DNA from: Zymoseptoria tritici IPO323
Taxonomy: Eukaryota; Ascomycota; Dothideomycetes; Mycosphaerellales; Mycosphaerellaceae
NCBI RefSeq assembly: GCF_000219625.1
Contig: NC_018214.1
Span: forward strand, 2,170,001 to 2,234,000
DNA length: 64,000 nucleotides
Direction: 5' to 3'
The position numbers and the translations under genes are program-made. How positions within the stretch are numbered: position 1 is the stretch's first letter; each line of letters starts with the position of its first letter. The notes under the pieces were generated by a model. The model ran no database searches, was not told the DNA's origin, and saw only the letters and a list, made by a program, of their open reading frames with translations. Of this stretch, positions 44,941 to 55,065 are shown piece by piece.

Positions 44941-47025
44941 AGCATACTACTATTCGCCGTAGTTATCCGTACTCGTACCGGGATATTTCTACCTACGCTA
45001 TACTTATTTATACCCGGCGAGGATTACGATAGCTACCTATAGGCGTAGTAGTAGATTAAGCGGTATATATACGAGAATAGCATTAACGAGCCCTTAGTAG
45101 TATTATACGACCGCGATAGAGCGCTTATTAAGGCCTTTAAAGTAGTGTTTCTACGCGTACCTTAGCTTCTATATATATAGCATATAAACGCTATAGTTAA
45201 AAGTAACGTAGATAGCAAGTTTAGTAAGATAGTAGTACTAGTACCGCCGAATACCGGTAGTAAGGGCACTAGCGTCCGTAAGAAGGTTACTAAGAAGTAG
45301 CTAGCTAGCTATAGGGTATATATTAATACCTTAACACTATAGGTATTTAATAAAGTATATATACGACATAAGGCTAGAGCGGATAAGGATCTCGTCGACC
45401 CCTTTACCGACGAGCGGACGCTACTAATAGTAGCCGAGAAGGAGTTATAGCTCTACCTCTATAACGTCTACCTCGTTAACGAGTAGTAGCCTAAGAAGTA
45501 GCTCTACGTAAGAGCGTAGACGTAATAGGTACGTAGTAATAGACTATTAATAACATCCCCTAGTAAAGGATACTATAGCGGCCTAAAGGTATAGCTAAAG
45601 TCGTTACGTAAGGATCTATTCGGGTTCTTTAATACTATAGAGCCCTACTACGAGTATTATATCGACCGCTACCGCTATTTACGTACTAAGTATATCTAGA
45701 CGTTATTAGAGCTCTTCCGAAGGAGCTACTTCTAGTATCGAGTAAGGAACGTTATATACGAGTATACCTTATTATAGACTAACCTTTAGATCCTTAAATA
45801 TAAGTAACACTAGAAGCTTAAGCCTAAGGAGCGACCGGTCTATACTTACGCGTTTAGAGTAGAGACTAGTACGCCTTACTCTTACGAGCTTAGGCTATAT
45901 ATTAATAGTATACCGCCGAATGTACTACTCGTATTAGGGTACGATAAATACGATAAGGCCTACCTCCTTCCTAGTAGTTAGTTGCCGCTAGAGTAAGTAA
46001 CGCTCTATAACCCCCTTATACGTACTAATAAGCGTAAAGCGGCATAGATATAATATACCCTTAGTAGTACTTAACGTAAGATAATAGCGCTAGAGCGACT
46101 TAACTAATAGATAGACGCCTCTACTTAAGCGGTACAAGAGGTATTAATAATACTCGGACTACTATAGACGTCGATAAGCCGCCGTAACGAGGAGCCTAGT
46201 AACCCTTTATTAAGGCTGCTATAACTAATAGTATCCTAACGGCTCGGCTATAGATATAGTACTAAAGAAGGCTATAATCCGTAGAAGCGGTAGTATAGTT
46301 ACGTAAAGGCTAGTAAGAAGTATATAGAGTACTACTATAGTAATAGACTATATAGTAATAAGCTAGTAGTAGTATTAAACGAGGACCTTATTACCGAACG
46401 AGTAGCGGCGACGGTAAGGTCTTAGCTAGCCGTAGGACTTATAGTACTACCGCCGACGTAGCTATATTACTATAGCTATTAATACTACCCTTAGCGCTAG
46501 TAGATAATACCGCTACTATCCGGTTAATAGCTCTATAACTACTAGCTCTAATAACATAGGACTTAGTAGTACTACCCTTACTAAACTCCGTAGTAGAATC
46601 CGCCTTAGTAGCCCGGTTAATAGGAGCTACCGGATCTATAGCTATAGCGTTTACTATAGCCGCGATCCTTCTAGCGTATAAACTAGCGACCTTAGTTATT
46701 AAAACTAAAGGAGTTTCTCGCGCTCTTATTAGCTAACCGAGAATTACTAAATATACCGGTAATCGATAGATCTTACTATAAGAGTAGTCGTTTACGTAAG
46801 TAAGAGATCTACGCTAGCGTTCTAAGGAGTTTCTAGTATAGAATTTCCTTCTACTACCTCTACTACTACTAACATACTACTTATATATATTTTAATTATA
46901 CGAGCTTACTTATATAATGCTCCCTTATAACCTCTATAATGTTTTAATGCGCTTACTAATATAGTTGTAGTGTTATCGCCGTCGAGGGCAAAGTAAGGAT
47001 CAAGTTTAAATCCTAACGTTATTAG

Positions 47026-47074
47026 CCTCTTAGGCGGCAAATAACCAGGTCGCAGGCGGCAAATATTATCTGGG
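47026..47074 (-). repeat. MULE right terminal inverted repeat with doubled motif
   Basis: Reverse-complement partner of 11476-11524, carrying the same two copies of TATTTGCCGCCT at the same spacing. The gene arm resumes at the TSD copy 47075-47082. Confidence 0.7.
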
Positions 47075-47082
47075 CGCCTGAG
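47075..47082. repeat. Right TSD of the MULE (CGCCTGAG)
   Basis: Matches 11468-11475. It marks the return to non-RIP gene-arm sequence. Confidence 0.65.
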
Positions 47083-47130
47083 AGGCACCTACCCTACAGT
47101 AGGGCCAGCTGCTTGCAGCTAATAGGCCCG

Positions 47131-47436
47131 TTAAGCGAGGTGGTCTGAGCGCCTGAGACTAAGCGAAAGCTGCTGAAGCTGGGACCAGTTGCCGTCCTGT
47201 CCATAATTGGGTAGCCCTTCAAAGAATGCTTGCAATGCCTCATTGTCGTCCAATAGGCCTTCCGCGAAATCGGCAACCTCATTGGCGCCGCTGTCGAAGA
47301 TGTGTCCCTGGACGCCGGCACGGTCACGGAAGTCGCTCAGTAAGTCTGGCGTTGATCCTTGAGCAGCCTGATCTATCTCGCCGTACCCCGATGTGGTGGT
47401 GTTTGGACAAGACTCACACTGCAGAGGATAGTCCAT
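47131..47436 (-). CDS. Uncharacterised acidic reading frame beside the nest (possible 5' exon)
   Basis: 101 codons from ATG 47436 (MDYPLQCESCPNTTTSGYGE) to TAA 47131, in a good start context (GCCATGGA). It is acidic, with ADFAEGLLDDNEALQAFFEG resembling a transcription-factor activation helix, and has no membrane segment. It lies 48 bp from the MULE insertion point, on the same strand as the start-less R3H-like frame and the C2H2 gene on the other side. It could be the 5' exon of a gene cut by the nest, but I could not find a convincing in-phase splice joining them. No family recognised. Confidence 0.4.
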   Translation of the reverse strand: MDYPLQCESCPNTTTSGYGEIDQAAQGSTPDLLSDFRDRAGVQGHIFDSGANEVADFAEGLLDDNEALQAFFEGLPNYGQDGNWSQLQQLSLSLRRSDHLA

Positions 47437-48041
47437 GGCTTCATATTTGTACGACTGTGGAGCTTTGTCAGTGCGAGCCGTCCGTCGGTGTCACGCTCGA
47501 AGCGTATTAGCGTTCCCAGTGGCTGTCAAAGTGCAGCTGGCGAGGTTCATGTACAGGTTCGACTGGGGCCGCCTGCAGCCATGATGAAGCTGGCGGCGCA
47601 CGCAACTGGGGGCTTGTACAGCCGACGTACCTCCAGCATGCAGGCCGACAGGCGGTCAGCTTGCGAGCAGCGAAGTTCCATTCCGGGACCATCTCCAGAT
47701 GAACGAACATCGTGCTATGCCGCGAGCAGTAAGAGAGGTGAGGTCTTGTGAAGGACAGATCAAGGACACGCCCGACAGTCAGCTTCCATACGGGCTGCTG
47801 ACTAAGGCACTTAGACGACCTCTATCGAAACCGGAATGGTGAGGTGCATTGCCGAAGACGGTACGGCCAGGCTTCTCTCACTGATCGCTGCCTCACTGAA
47901 AAGCCCTAGATTCTCATACTTCGGATTCGTGAGATCTTCGGACCTCAAGCAAAGATGCCAGTGAATCGACCAACGCTTCACTCACATTCGATGTAGCAAT
48001 CTCCATCCTTGCGTTCACGGATAGTCGCAACCTCAACACCT
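47437..48041. other. Intergenic
   Basis: 0.6 kb with overlapping short frames on both strands and no recognisable product. It separates the acidic frame from the 3' end of the dUTPase gene. Confidence 0.45.
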
Positions 48042-48859
48042 TCACGCCTGTGGAAGGCCACCAATGCCAGGCAACGATCCGCCAAACCCACCCGTCGAGC
48101 CAAAGCCACCAGCACCACGAACAGTCTCCTCCAATTCCTCCACGACAACGACCTCAGGCGTATAGATCTGTAGCATATCAAGTCAGTCCAATATCCCAAA
48201 CCTCATTGAACATACCTTCTCCAACTCACCCTCTCCACGATCAACTGAGCCACCCGATCTCCCTCATTAATCTCAAACTCCTTCTCCCCAAAGTTGAACA
48301 GCAGCACCTTCACCGGCCCTCGATAATCCGCATCAATCACACCCGCACCCGTGTCAATCCCATGCTTGCTCGCCAACCCACTCCTCGGAGCCACACGTCC
48401 ATATGTTCCCGCCGGCACCGCGATGCTAATGTCCAACTCCACTAATGCCTTGCCTCGCGCTGGGATCGTGGCGGGTCTTGAGGCGTAGAGGTCGTAGCCG
48501 GCGGCGTGTTGGGAGCCTCGCGTGGGAGCTTTGGCGGTGGGGGCGAGGAGTTTGACTTGAAGAGCTGGTGGGGGTGGTTCGAAGGACATTGAGGGGAGGG
48601 TGGTGGTCTGCGGTGGAGGGATGGTCGACATTGTGGGGAGGGGCTCGGATGCGAATGCTGATGAGGGTGTCGGTGTGGGAGCGTCGTCGTTGAGTATTGC
48701 TTTGGGAGGGAATCAGTGGGCGTGTTTGTAGAGAGGAAGAGCGAGACGCTTACATGCTACAGTGAGATTGGGTGCTGGCTCGGTGTATTTTGTTCGTTTC
48801 GGGAATGGTGAAGATGGCAGACTTGGAGCTTCGTGTTCAGGTTGTGGAGTTTGAGCCAT
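48042..48859 (-). CDS. dut1: dUTP diphosphatase (deoxyuridine 5'-triphosphate nucleotidohydrolase)
   Basis: Hydrolyses dUTP to dUMP and PPi, keeping uracil out of DNA; the family is a trimer. Three exons, 48859-48754, 48699-48230 and 48167-48042, are joined by introns of 54 bp (GTAAGC donor) and 62 bp (48229-48168, GTGAGT, CTGAC branch, CAG), giving 233 residues. All five motifs are present: [34 protein letters not shown] with the catalytic Asp; [10 protein letters not shown] joined across intron 2 to IYTPEV; and [10 protein letters not shown]. The 70-residue Pro/Ser-rich N-terminal extension begins [20 protein letters not shown], with a KR nuclear-signal-like patch. The Gly-rich tail after motif V is a few residues longer than usual. 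An in-frame ATG at 48979 is a less likely start. Confidence 0.95.
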
Positions 48860-49546
48860 TGTCTCGAAGAAAGTGGCCGTTTTTGCGATGGGGGAGTTTC
48901 CAAAGACGACGCGATGTGGAAACGCGTTGGCCGAAGATCTTCCGGCCAGAACCACTTCGACTTCATCCTCCAACTTCATCCTCCATCACTCTTTCATCAA
49001 CCTTTCCTTCGTCCTGATCTTCCTCATTGTCGCTACGTGTCACCGTCGATGTGAATATGCAACGCGAGAGGCTATTGCAGGACAAGTCTCACAGGCTCTG
49101 CTCATGCCGTCAACGACGACTCACTCTTCAAGACTCTCATCTCACCACGATGCCGACAATGACCACATCGGAAAGCCATGTCTTGATAAGTATGAACAAT
49201 GGATCAATTTACGACCATGTCATTGGACGCAACATAAGACAAAGCCTCGCATCATTCCCAATTCGACGTCTTTCAGACACGCATACAGATTCGTCTCATT
49301 TCGTACGAGACAAAGGACAAGTTCATAACAGCTCAACGTCGCTCTCCATCACAATTCTCTGCCCATCTCATCGCATGCACACTGTTCTACTATCCCACCA
49401 GCAGACTTTCACTCAACTCCTACGCAGGTCGCAGGATAGCCAGTTCACGTACGTCTCAGCAAGACCTCACCATCCAGACAGAACAGTCCGCACAGAGCAT
49501 CACCGACCACCCACTCAACCTCAACCACAACCTCACACTCCCAAAA
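48860..49546. other. Intergenic, divergent promoter region
   Basis: 0.69 kb between the divergent dUTPase gene and the plus-strand gene at 49547. Frames here (such as a long one entering the next gene out of frame) are low-complexity shadows. Confidence 0.5.
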
Positions 49547-50140
49547 ATGGCCCCCTCAACCCGCCACGACACAACCCTAGCCAAGAAAATCGCCACCCTA
49601 CAACTCCGCCTCGCACCTCTCGTGCCCCTCCCCACCGGCCCACCTCACCCAGCCTTCCCCAAAACCCTCATGGCCTTCCACCTCCTCACCGAAGAAGAGC
49701 TAGACTCCATCGCCCACTACTACCATCAATCTACGCCCGGCATCTGGACCCACCAATACCCCGCCACCATGAACTGGGACAAAGACTTCCTCGCCGCTGC
49801 GAAACCTCCCACCGCGGAAGAGATTCGAGGCATGAGCGTCGAGGAAAAGGGATGGGTAGAGGAATTGATGGGAACGGTGGAGGACTTGGCGCATCCATTG
49901 TCGAACGCTGAGGAGAACGGAGAGCAAGCGACGAATCCGTATGTTGGTATGAGCGATAAGGAGAGGATCCGAATCAAGCGGAGGAAGGTCGGGAAGTTTA
50001 TTGGGTTGGTGGGAATGGAGACGCCGGTGGAGGAGATTGCGGGGAGGATTCAGGCGAGTATGGAGAGAGCGGTGGAGAGGAGTCGGGAGGAGTTGAGGCG
50101 GAATGAGGAGGTAATGTTGGGGAGGCGGAAGTTGGCTTAA
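49547..50140 (+). CDS. Uncharacterised conserved-looking protein, 197 residues
   Basis: Single exon from ATG 49547 (AAAAATGGC) to 50140. It begins with a basic helix (KKIATLQLRLAPLVPLPTG), then a segment with HLLTEEELDSIAHYYHQSTP and WTHQYPATMNWDKDF. The C-terminal half is charged and helical, with KERIRIKRRKVGKFIGLVGM and a final coiled-coil-like stretch (ASMERAVERSREELRRNEE). There is no signal peptide or membrane span. It is convergent with the Polo kinase gene, whose stop lies 364 bp away. Family not recognised. Confidence 0.65.
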   Translation: MAPSTRHDTTLAKKIATLQLRLAPLVPLPTGPPHPAFPKTLMAFHLLTEEELDSIAHYYHQSTPGIWTHQYPATMNWDKDFLAAAKPPTAEEIRGMSVEEKGWVEELMGTVEDLAHPLSNAEENGEQATNPYVGMSDKERIRIKRRKVGKFIGLVGMETPVEEIAGRIQASMERAVERSREELRRNEEVMLGRRKLA

Positions 50141-50503
50141 GAAAAGGCAGTGAGTGGTGTGCTGTGGGAGGACGTCTGGTACGTCGATCTCGCGTTTGGA
50201 GTGGAATATTGTGTGGTTCGAGCAAAGCGTGTCTGTCTAGTGTATGCATGTATTCGATATTGCTTAGACGTCGACTCTATACCAATGACTCTCCGATCGA
50301 AAGGACGAGACTCGAGGTCTGAAGCAACGATCCGCTCAATTGAGAAGACGAAATATACGGAATGTATAAGAAATGCCCACGCCACGCTATGTCTCTGTCT
50401 CCACTCTCGTGCAGTGTTCCAGTCAGCCGCCCATGTCCAAGGAGGAAAACACCAATTCGCTCCCATCGCCACGAGACTCCAGCGAAAATCCAAGAGACAC
50501 CCA

Positions 50504-53500
50504 TCACTTATCCCCGCCAAACCTCCCAACAGTAACCCTCTCCACCCTCTCCACCTTTCCCTTCGCCTCCCCTCCAACAACAACACCACCATCCCACTCC
50601 AACCTCTCCCCCGAACCAACATCCTCATCCATGATGCCCAGTCCTCCGTTCCTCTCCCATTGCTCCACGACCAATCCTACAAAGTCCAACTTCTCCCTCA
50701 CCCGATTCACTCTCACCAGTCTCTGCCTCACCCGTCCCGGTCCACTCGTAGCCAACAACTCCCCCACGGAATCCTGCACCACCATCCGACTATTCACATG
50801 AGCGGGTAGCAACTCCTTGCCCTTAGCCGCTTGCGCCGCGCCTTCGATCGAAAGCAACGTAGCGGAGACACTCCTCGCCAAACTCGAGAGTACGAATTTC
50901 GTGTGGTCCGGGAAATGGACCTGTACGCATCCGTCCGCGAAGACCCATACCCCGACCCCGCCGAGACGTTGGTAAAACCGGACGAAGACTTCTTCTTTGT
51001 TCGCGTCCGCGCCGTGAGAAGAGGGAGGCGGGACATCTTCCTCAGCCTGGGTGTCTGTTTCTGAGGTACTCCCCTCAAGCGACTGGCACATATACCTCCC
51101 AAACTTCACCCACAATACAGCGAGCACACGTCTCCGCTCCGCCTCGTCCGCCAGCGGACCTTCCTTGACACTTCCCAGTCCCTTGAAGACTTTTCGCTGC
51201 AATCCCGCCGCGCCATGGTCTTCGAAGAATTGCAGCGGTACGGCGTCGAGGTTGGTGAATTTCTTGTCGCGGGAGATGCGGTTGAGCCAGTACTGGCCGT
51301 TGCGAGCGAGGACGTGGGTAACGGGGTGAGTTTTGGAGGGATCCGAGCGCGAGGTGGAGGCGTTGATGATGCAGCCGACTGTGCCGTTGGAGAGGACGTA
51401 GCCGATGCCGTGTTTGCGGGAGTAGTCGACCCAGCGGGAGACAAAGGGGAGGTCTTCGGCGTGGGTGGGGGAGATGGAAGTTGTGGATGATGAAGAGGAG
51501 GAGAGGGCGGCGGAGAGGTTGTCGCGGAAGGTGGAGATTCTGTCGAGGACTGTTGTTGGGTCGGTGTGGGGGATTGAAGGGGAGAGGTCGTCGCGCCGTT
51601 GGGGTTGTGGTAGGCGGCGGGACATTTGAGGTGCTTTGGAGAGGTGGAGGTTTGCGGCTGGTGCGGAGGATGATGAAGGCGCTGATGGTTGGGCTTCTTC
51701 AGAGTCGGAGTGAATCTCGATGACTTCGACTGGGGAGGCTTTCTTGCGGTACTTGAATGGTAAAGCATCGCGCAGCTCGTCGAGTGTGGAGAGCGGATCG
51801 GGCTTGTTGTCTCGCGTGGGAGACGGACACGATCGGACTGTACGAGCTGGTTTGGCACGCACGGTCTGTTCAGGAGTCGGCTCGCGACCTTGCACGCTCC
51901 GTGTTCCTCGCGGTCTTCTAGCGAGACTGGCGTCTGCACTACGTGTCGTCGTCGCTGCTCGCGATGATTTCTCCTCAGGAACCCGTAATGTCGCTGCTGT
52001 TTGATAGGTTGTAGAGGAAGACTGGTTCAGCTCCTTCAGCGCTGATGTTGTGGTGCGAGCAAGAGGTACACTCGCTGAGCTGCTTGCCGCAGGCCTGGTC
52101 TTGTTCACTCTGATTGTCGCGGATGCAGATGGGTCCAACGCGACCTTGACCGACTCAGCTGATTTCGCAGCCTCTTCACTGATGGTTCGTGCTGCTCTTC
52201 GGACTGATCCTGTTCGTCCAGTGCCACGTACAGAAGCATTGGGCGGAGGCATCAACTCCGCATCCTTTGGTGTCCTTTCGGTCGCAGCTTGACGAGGTCT
52301 CGTGCTGGCTACTTCGTTGTGCGACAGCTCCGTGAGTCCTCTGCTGGTGCTCTTGTTCATCTCTTCGTTTGGCGGTAGAGCAACGCCACCATCCGAGCTG
52401 TCCAAGTCGTTGATCGGTGACATGTACACCTTGTCCTTCGGAATCGGCATGGTCGGGGTATTACCCTCCTTCTCCTCCGCTGCAATGTCGTGCACAACGC
52501 TACGCACCCTACGCCCACCGTTGTATAGCTGGAAACATTGACCTGCCGTGTATTCGCCGACACCAGATTCTCGGCATAATTCGTACCATCCACTAGTGTA
52601 ACCTCTTCGGATGTCGTTTGCTGATGGTAGCGTCACCTCTGGCCATGTTGGTGCGACTGTCCTCGCCGAGGCTGGAATACTTGAAGGTACAAAAGCAATT
52701 TTGAAAAAGTTGTGACTGGCGATCGCGTCCGGGATTGGTCTCTCCTGTTCTTCAACCAACAGACTTGAGACCAGATCTCTCAAATCTGAGCTCTGGTTCG
52801 ATGTCGCGCTCAGCTCTGGCCAGCTGTATGTTCCGGACCGCAGCTTTTTGTAAATCTCCTCCTTCGTGCTGGCATGGAAGGGAGCCTTGCCAACAGCTAA
52901 TGTGTATGCAATGACACCGATTGCCCAGAGGTCCACCTTTTCGTCGTGTCCCTTGCCCTTCTCCAGAATTTCCGGCGCGAGATAATTGGGTGTGCCGCAC
53001 ATTGTTGTTCGTCTCCGCACTTCCATCTCTCGTTCTGTCACCAGTAGCGCCGCGAGTCCAAAGTCTCCAACCTTTACATTCATGTTCGCATCCAAGAACA
53101 GGTTCCCGGTCTTCAGATCGCGGTGGACGATGTGACGATTGTGTAGATACTTGACTGCACCGCAGACTTGAATCACCAAGCGTCTGATCTCGGGAAGAGT
53201 CAGGTGTCGTCGCTTCTTCAGCATATCGGCCAGCGATCCGTTGGAGCAGAGTTCGAGGACGACATATGTGCTTGTCTGGAAGGCGAAGGCGCGGTAGAAG
53301 GTAACGATGTTCGGATGTGAGAGCTTGCTGTGTATTTGGAGTTCCGTGACGAACTACATCGGTGTCAGTATATCGTCTTGTCTTGTTGACCTTCCTCGTT
53401 GTTGTACCTTCTGAGCGAGCTTCGCCGGCTCCATCTTCGTCTTGACAATCTTCAGAGCAACGATCTGACCGGTCGGTCTGCTCCCATCGTATCTCTCCGC

Positions 53501-53614
53501 GCGGTGACAGATAGCGAAACCACCCTTTCCCAGCGCTGGTCCAGTGGCATAGTTGACACCGGTAGGCTCGGTGACGATAGGCGGAGGCGGGTCGGCGTGT
53601 ATTGACGACGACAT
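50504..53614 (-). CDS. Polo-like serine/threonine kinase (Plk1/Cdc5 type)
   Basis: Two exons, 53614-53408 and 53353-50504, across a 54 bp intron (donor GTACAA, ACTGAC branch, acceptor TAG; phase 0), give 1018 residues. Kinase: LGKGGFAICHRAE, the Plk form of the Gly loop with Ala in the third Gly place, VALKIVK (Lys 55), HRDLKTGNLFLD (Asp 148), VGDFG (Asp 166) and RRTTMCGTPNYLAPEIL with an activation-loop Thr near 186. A Ser/Pro/Arg-rich linker of about 400 residues follows. Two polo boxes (from about 720) include FVSRWVDYSRKHGIGY, the phosphopeptide-pincer Trp, and VHFPDHTKFVLS, the His/Lys pair. It acts at spindle poles, kinetochores and the cytokinesis machinery. The linker is long for the family. 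Confidence 0.95.
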
Positions 53615-54016
53615 GTTGTGGTGTGTTCTGCTGTGTCGTTATCGAGACATCCGGTGTGTGTCGTTATTCCTCCGCGGTGATTCCTCCAGACAATTTCTCG
53701 TCGACGACACGCAAAGATACAAAGCAGTGGTACATGAAGTTGAGGCTCGCTCGTGGAGAGTTTGGTTGTTGATCTTCGACTGGGGCGTGTCTCCGTCCCG
53801 CATAGCAACATCCGACCCGGATCTACACAGCCCTTAAACGCCGACACGCCGACTTCTAGCAATGCAAGGCAGCTGTGCGACAGGCTCAAGACCACTTTCA
53901 CTCACCGGAATCGATCCATTATCGGGCGCTGGAACTCCCTATCATGACCTGAGGAATCACATGCGGTCGGGGCAACCCACATCGCCCAAAGACCGCAGTC
54001 CTCATCATCAACAAAC
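53615..54016. other. Divergent promoter region between Polo kinase and OPA3-like gene
   Basis: About 0.4 kb between two start codons in opposite directions. No separate gene is supported. Confidence 0.6.
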
Positions 54017-55065
54017 ATGTCGCTCACATTCAAGCTACTCTCGTTGGTCATTCGAACAGCTGCAAAACCTATAGGCGTACGCATAGAAGCACAGATGCCC
54101 AATTGAGACTCACAATGCTGACAAGATGTCTATAGAACTACATCAAACGACAAGCACGAGAACATGAAGGCTTCCGCAAGTTCGCAGTCAATCAAGCCCA
54201 GCGAGTCCATCGAGTGGACATGCGTATGCGCCTGGGCATACTTCACGACGCTGACGCACAACAACGAATGCACGAACGAGAGCAGCGCGCGGCGGACGAG
54301 AAGAAGCGCAAGTCAGAGTCTCCTACAGTACGGACAGCAGAAGAGCAGGCAAAGTACGACGAACAGAAAGCGAAAGAGGAGCAGGATGCCAAAGACGGGG
54401 TGGTGAAGAAGGAGGAAAGCGCAAAACCTCTCAAGACGAAAATTCGGCCGCTGTCCGAAGCGAGAGCTATTGAGTTGGGAGCTAACTTCTTCTCCGAGGC
54501 ATTCATCTTCGGGGTAGCGGTTGGTTTGCTGGTGTGGGACAGCTGGCGGAGTCGGCGAAAGGAGAGCACCCGGCGCGACGACGTGGCAGACCGTTTAGAG
54601 CAACTGGAGATCGAGGTGGAAGCTCTACGGAGCGAGCTGGACCCCGATCTGGAGACTCTCCACGAGATCAGTGACAAGATAAAGGCGGCGAAGCTGCAGA
54701 AGAGGAGCAGCTCGTGGAATCCGCTCACCTGGGGACGGGCAGCGGAGGACACGGCGATTATGGAAGAGATTCATGATTACAACGCGAAACAGCCCGAGCC
54801 AGAGAAGGCGATTGTTGCGGAGCACAAGTCAGCCAAGACTATTGCGGCGGAGAAAGCGGTCGATGATGCTAGAGCGGAGGACGTAGCCGAAAAGAGACGA
54901 ATAGATGCGCAAGAGGCACGTGCAAGGCTAGCGGAGAAGAACAGGAAAGCTGAAGAGGCAAAGAAGAAGAAAATGGACGAGGATGCTCTCGCCCAAAGAA
55001 CGGCGGATGAGGCCAAAGCACCTGCGCGACTGGACTCTGTGGTTGCAGCGAGCAAGGAGAGGTAG
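54017..55065 (+). CDS. OPA3-family mitochondrial protein
   Basis: Exon 1 (54017-54076) encodes MSLTFKLLSLVIRTAAKPIG, the characteristic N-terminus of fungal OPA3 proteins. A 59 bp intron (54077-54135; GTACGC, CTGAC branch, ATAG) leads to exon 2 (54136-55065) in phase 0, for 329 residues. Conserved blocks are NYIKRQAREHEGFRKF, RMRLGILHDADAQQRMHE and IRPLSEARAIELGANFFSEA followed by a hydrophobic segment (FIFGVAVGLLVW). Then comes a long charged coiled-coil tail (EQLEIEVEALRSEL, ARLAEKNRKAEEAKKKK), longer than in animal OPA3. The family affects mitochondrial morphology and quality control; human mutations cause optic atrophy, but the biochemical role is unsettled. It shares a promoter region with the Polo kinase gene. 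Confidence 0.9.

Larger units (their letters stand above)
11679..46880 (+). pseudogene. MULE transposase, split by insertions and RIP stops
   Basis: The frame starts near ATG 11679 (MPLATAAAPPPSTFER) and resumes after each inserted element. Bridging the Gypsy-1 TSD gives SDYLIVDYTYKVIKYS, the first catalytic Asp region of MULE transposases. About 60 codons later come VVLYDRDRALIKAF (second Asp region) and a vFl.vp.LLyi.H motif equivalent to the family's LLC.WH. Downstream sequence to about 46.9 kb is Tyr/Ser/Arg-rich and too degraded to assign. Internal TAG/TAA codons replace expected Trp and Gln, so no functional protein is made. Confidence 0.65.
11476..47074 (+). mobile_element. Mutator-like DNA transposon (MULE) forming the outer shell of the nest
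   Basis: The shell has 49 bp inverted ends and an 8 bp TSD. Its own sequence is 11476-12279, 13061-13542 and 44946-47074. Removing Gypsy-1 and the LINE piece, with their TSDs, leaves about 3420 bp. It encodes one degraded transposase on the plus strand with MULE-type signatures. The whole shell is RIP-mutated: TA-rich, TAG/TAA in the frame, CpG largely retained. As the outermost layer it is the oldest insertion of the nest. Confidence 0.75.

Noticed and set aside
11478..47073. TA-type TSD with TTTGCCGCC as the transposon end (Tc1/mariner-like reading)
   Set aside because: A 2 bp TSD is uninformative. The inverted repeat extends further out to an exact 8 bp TSD, and the encoded transposase motifs are MULE-like.
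11476..47074. Starship-type giant element or biosynthetic cluster as an explanation for the 35-kb block
   Set aside because: No tyrosine-recombinase captain or cargo genes are visible; every segment is accounted for by the nested elements.
49027..49911. 294-codon plus-strand frame rich in His/Pro/Arg
   Set aside because: It overlaps the better-supported 197-codon gene out of frame and has shadow-like low-complexity composition.
51106..51939. 277-codon minus-strand frame and its plus-strand counterparts
   Set aside because: Alternate-frame shadows of the Polo kinase linker; Pro/Ser/Thr-rich without motifs.
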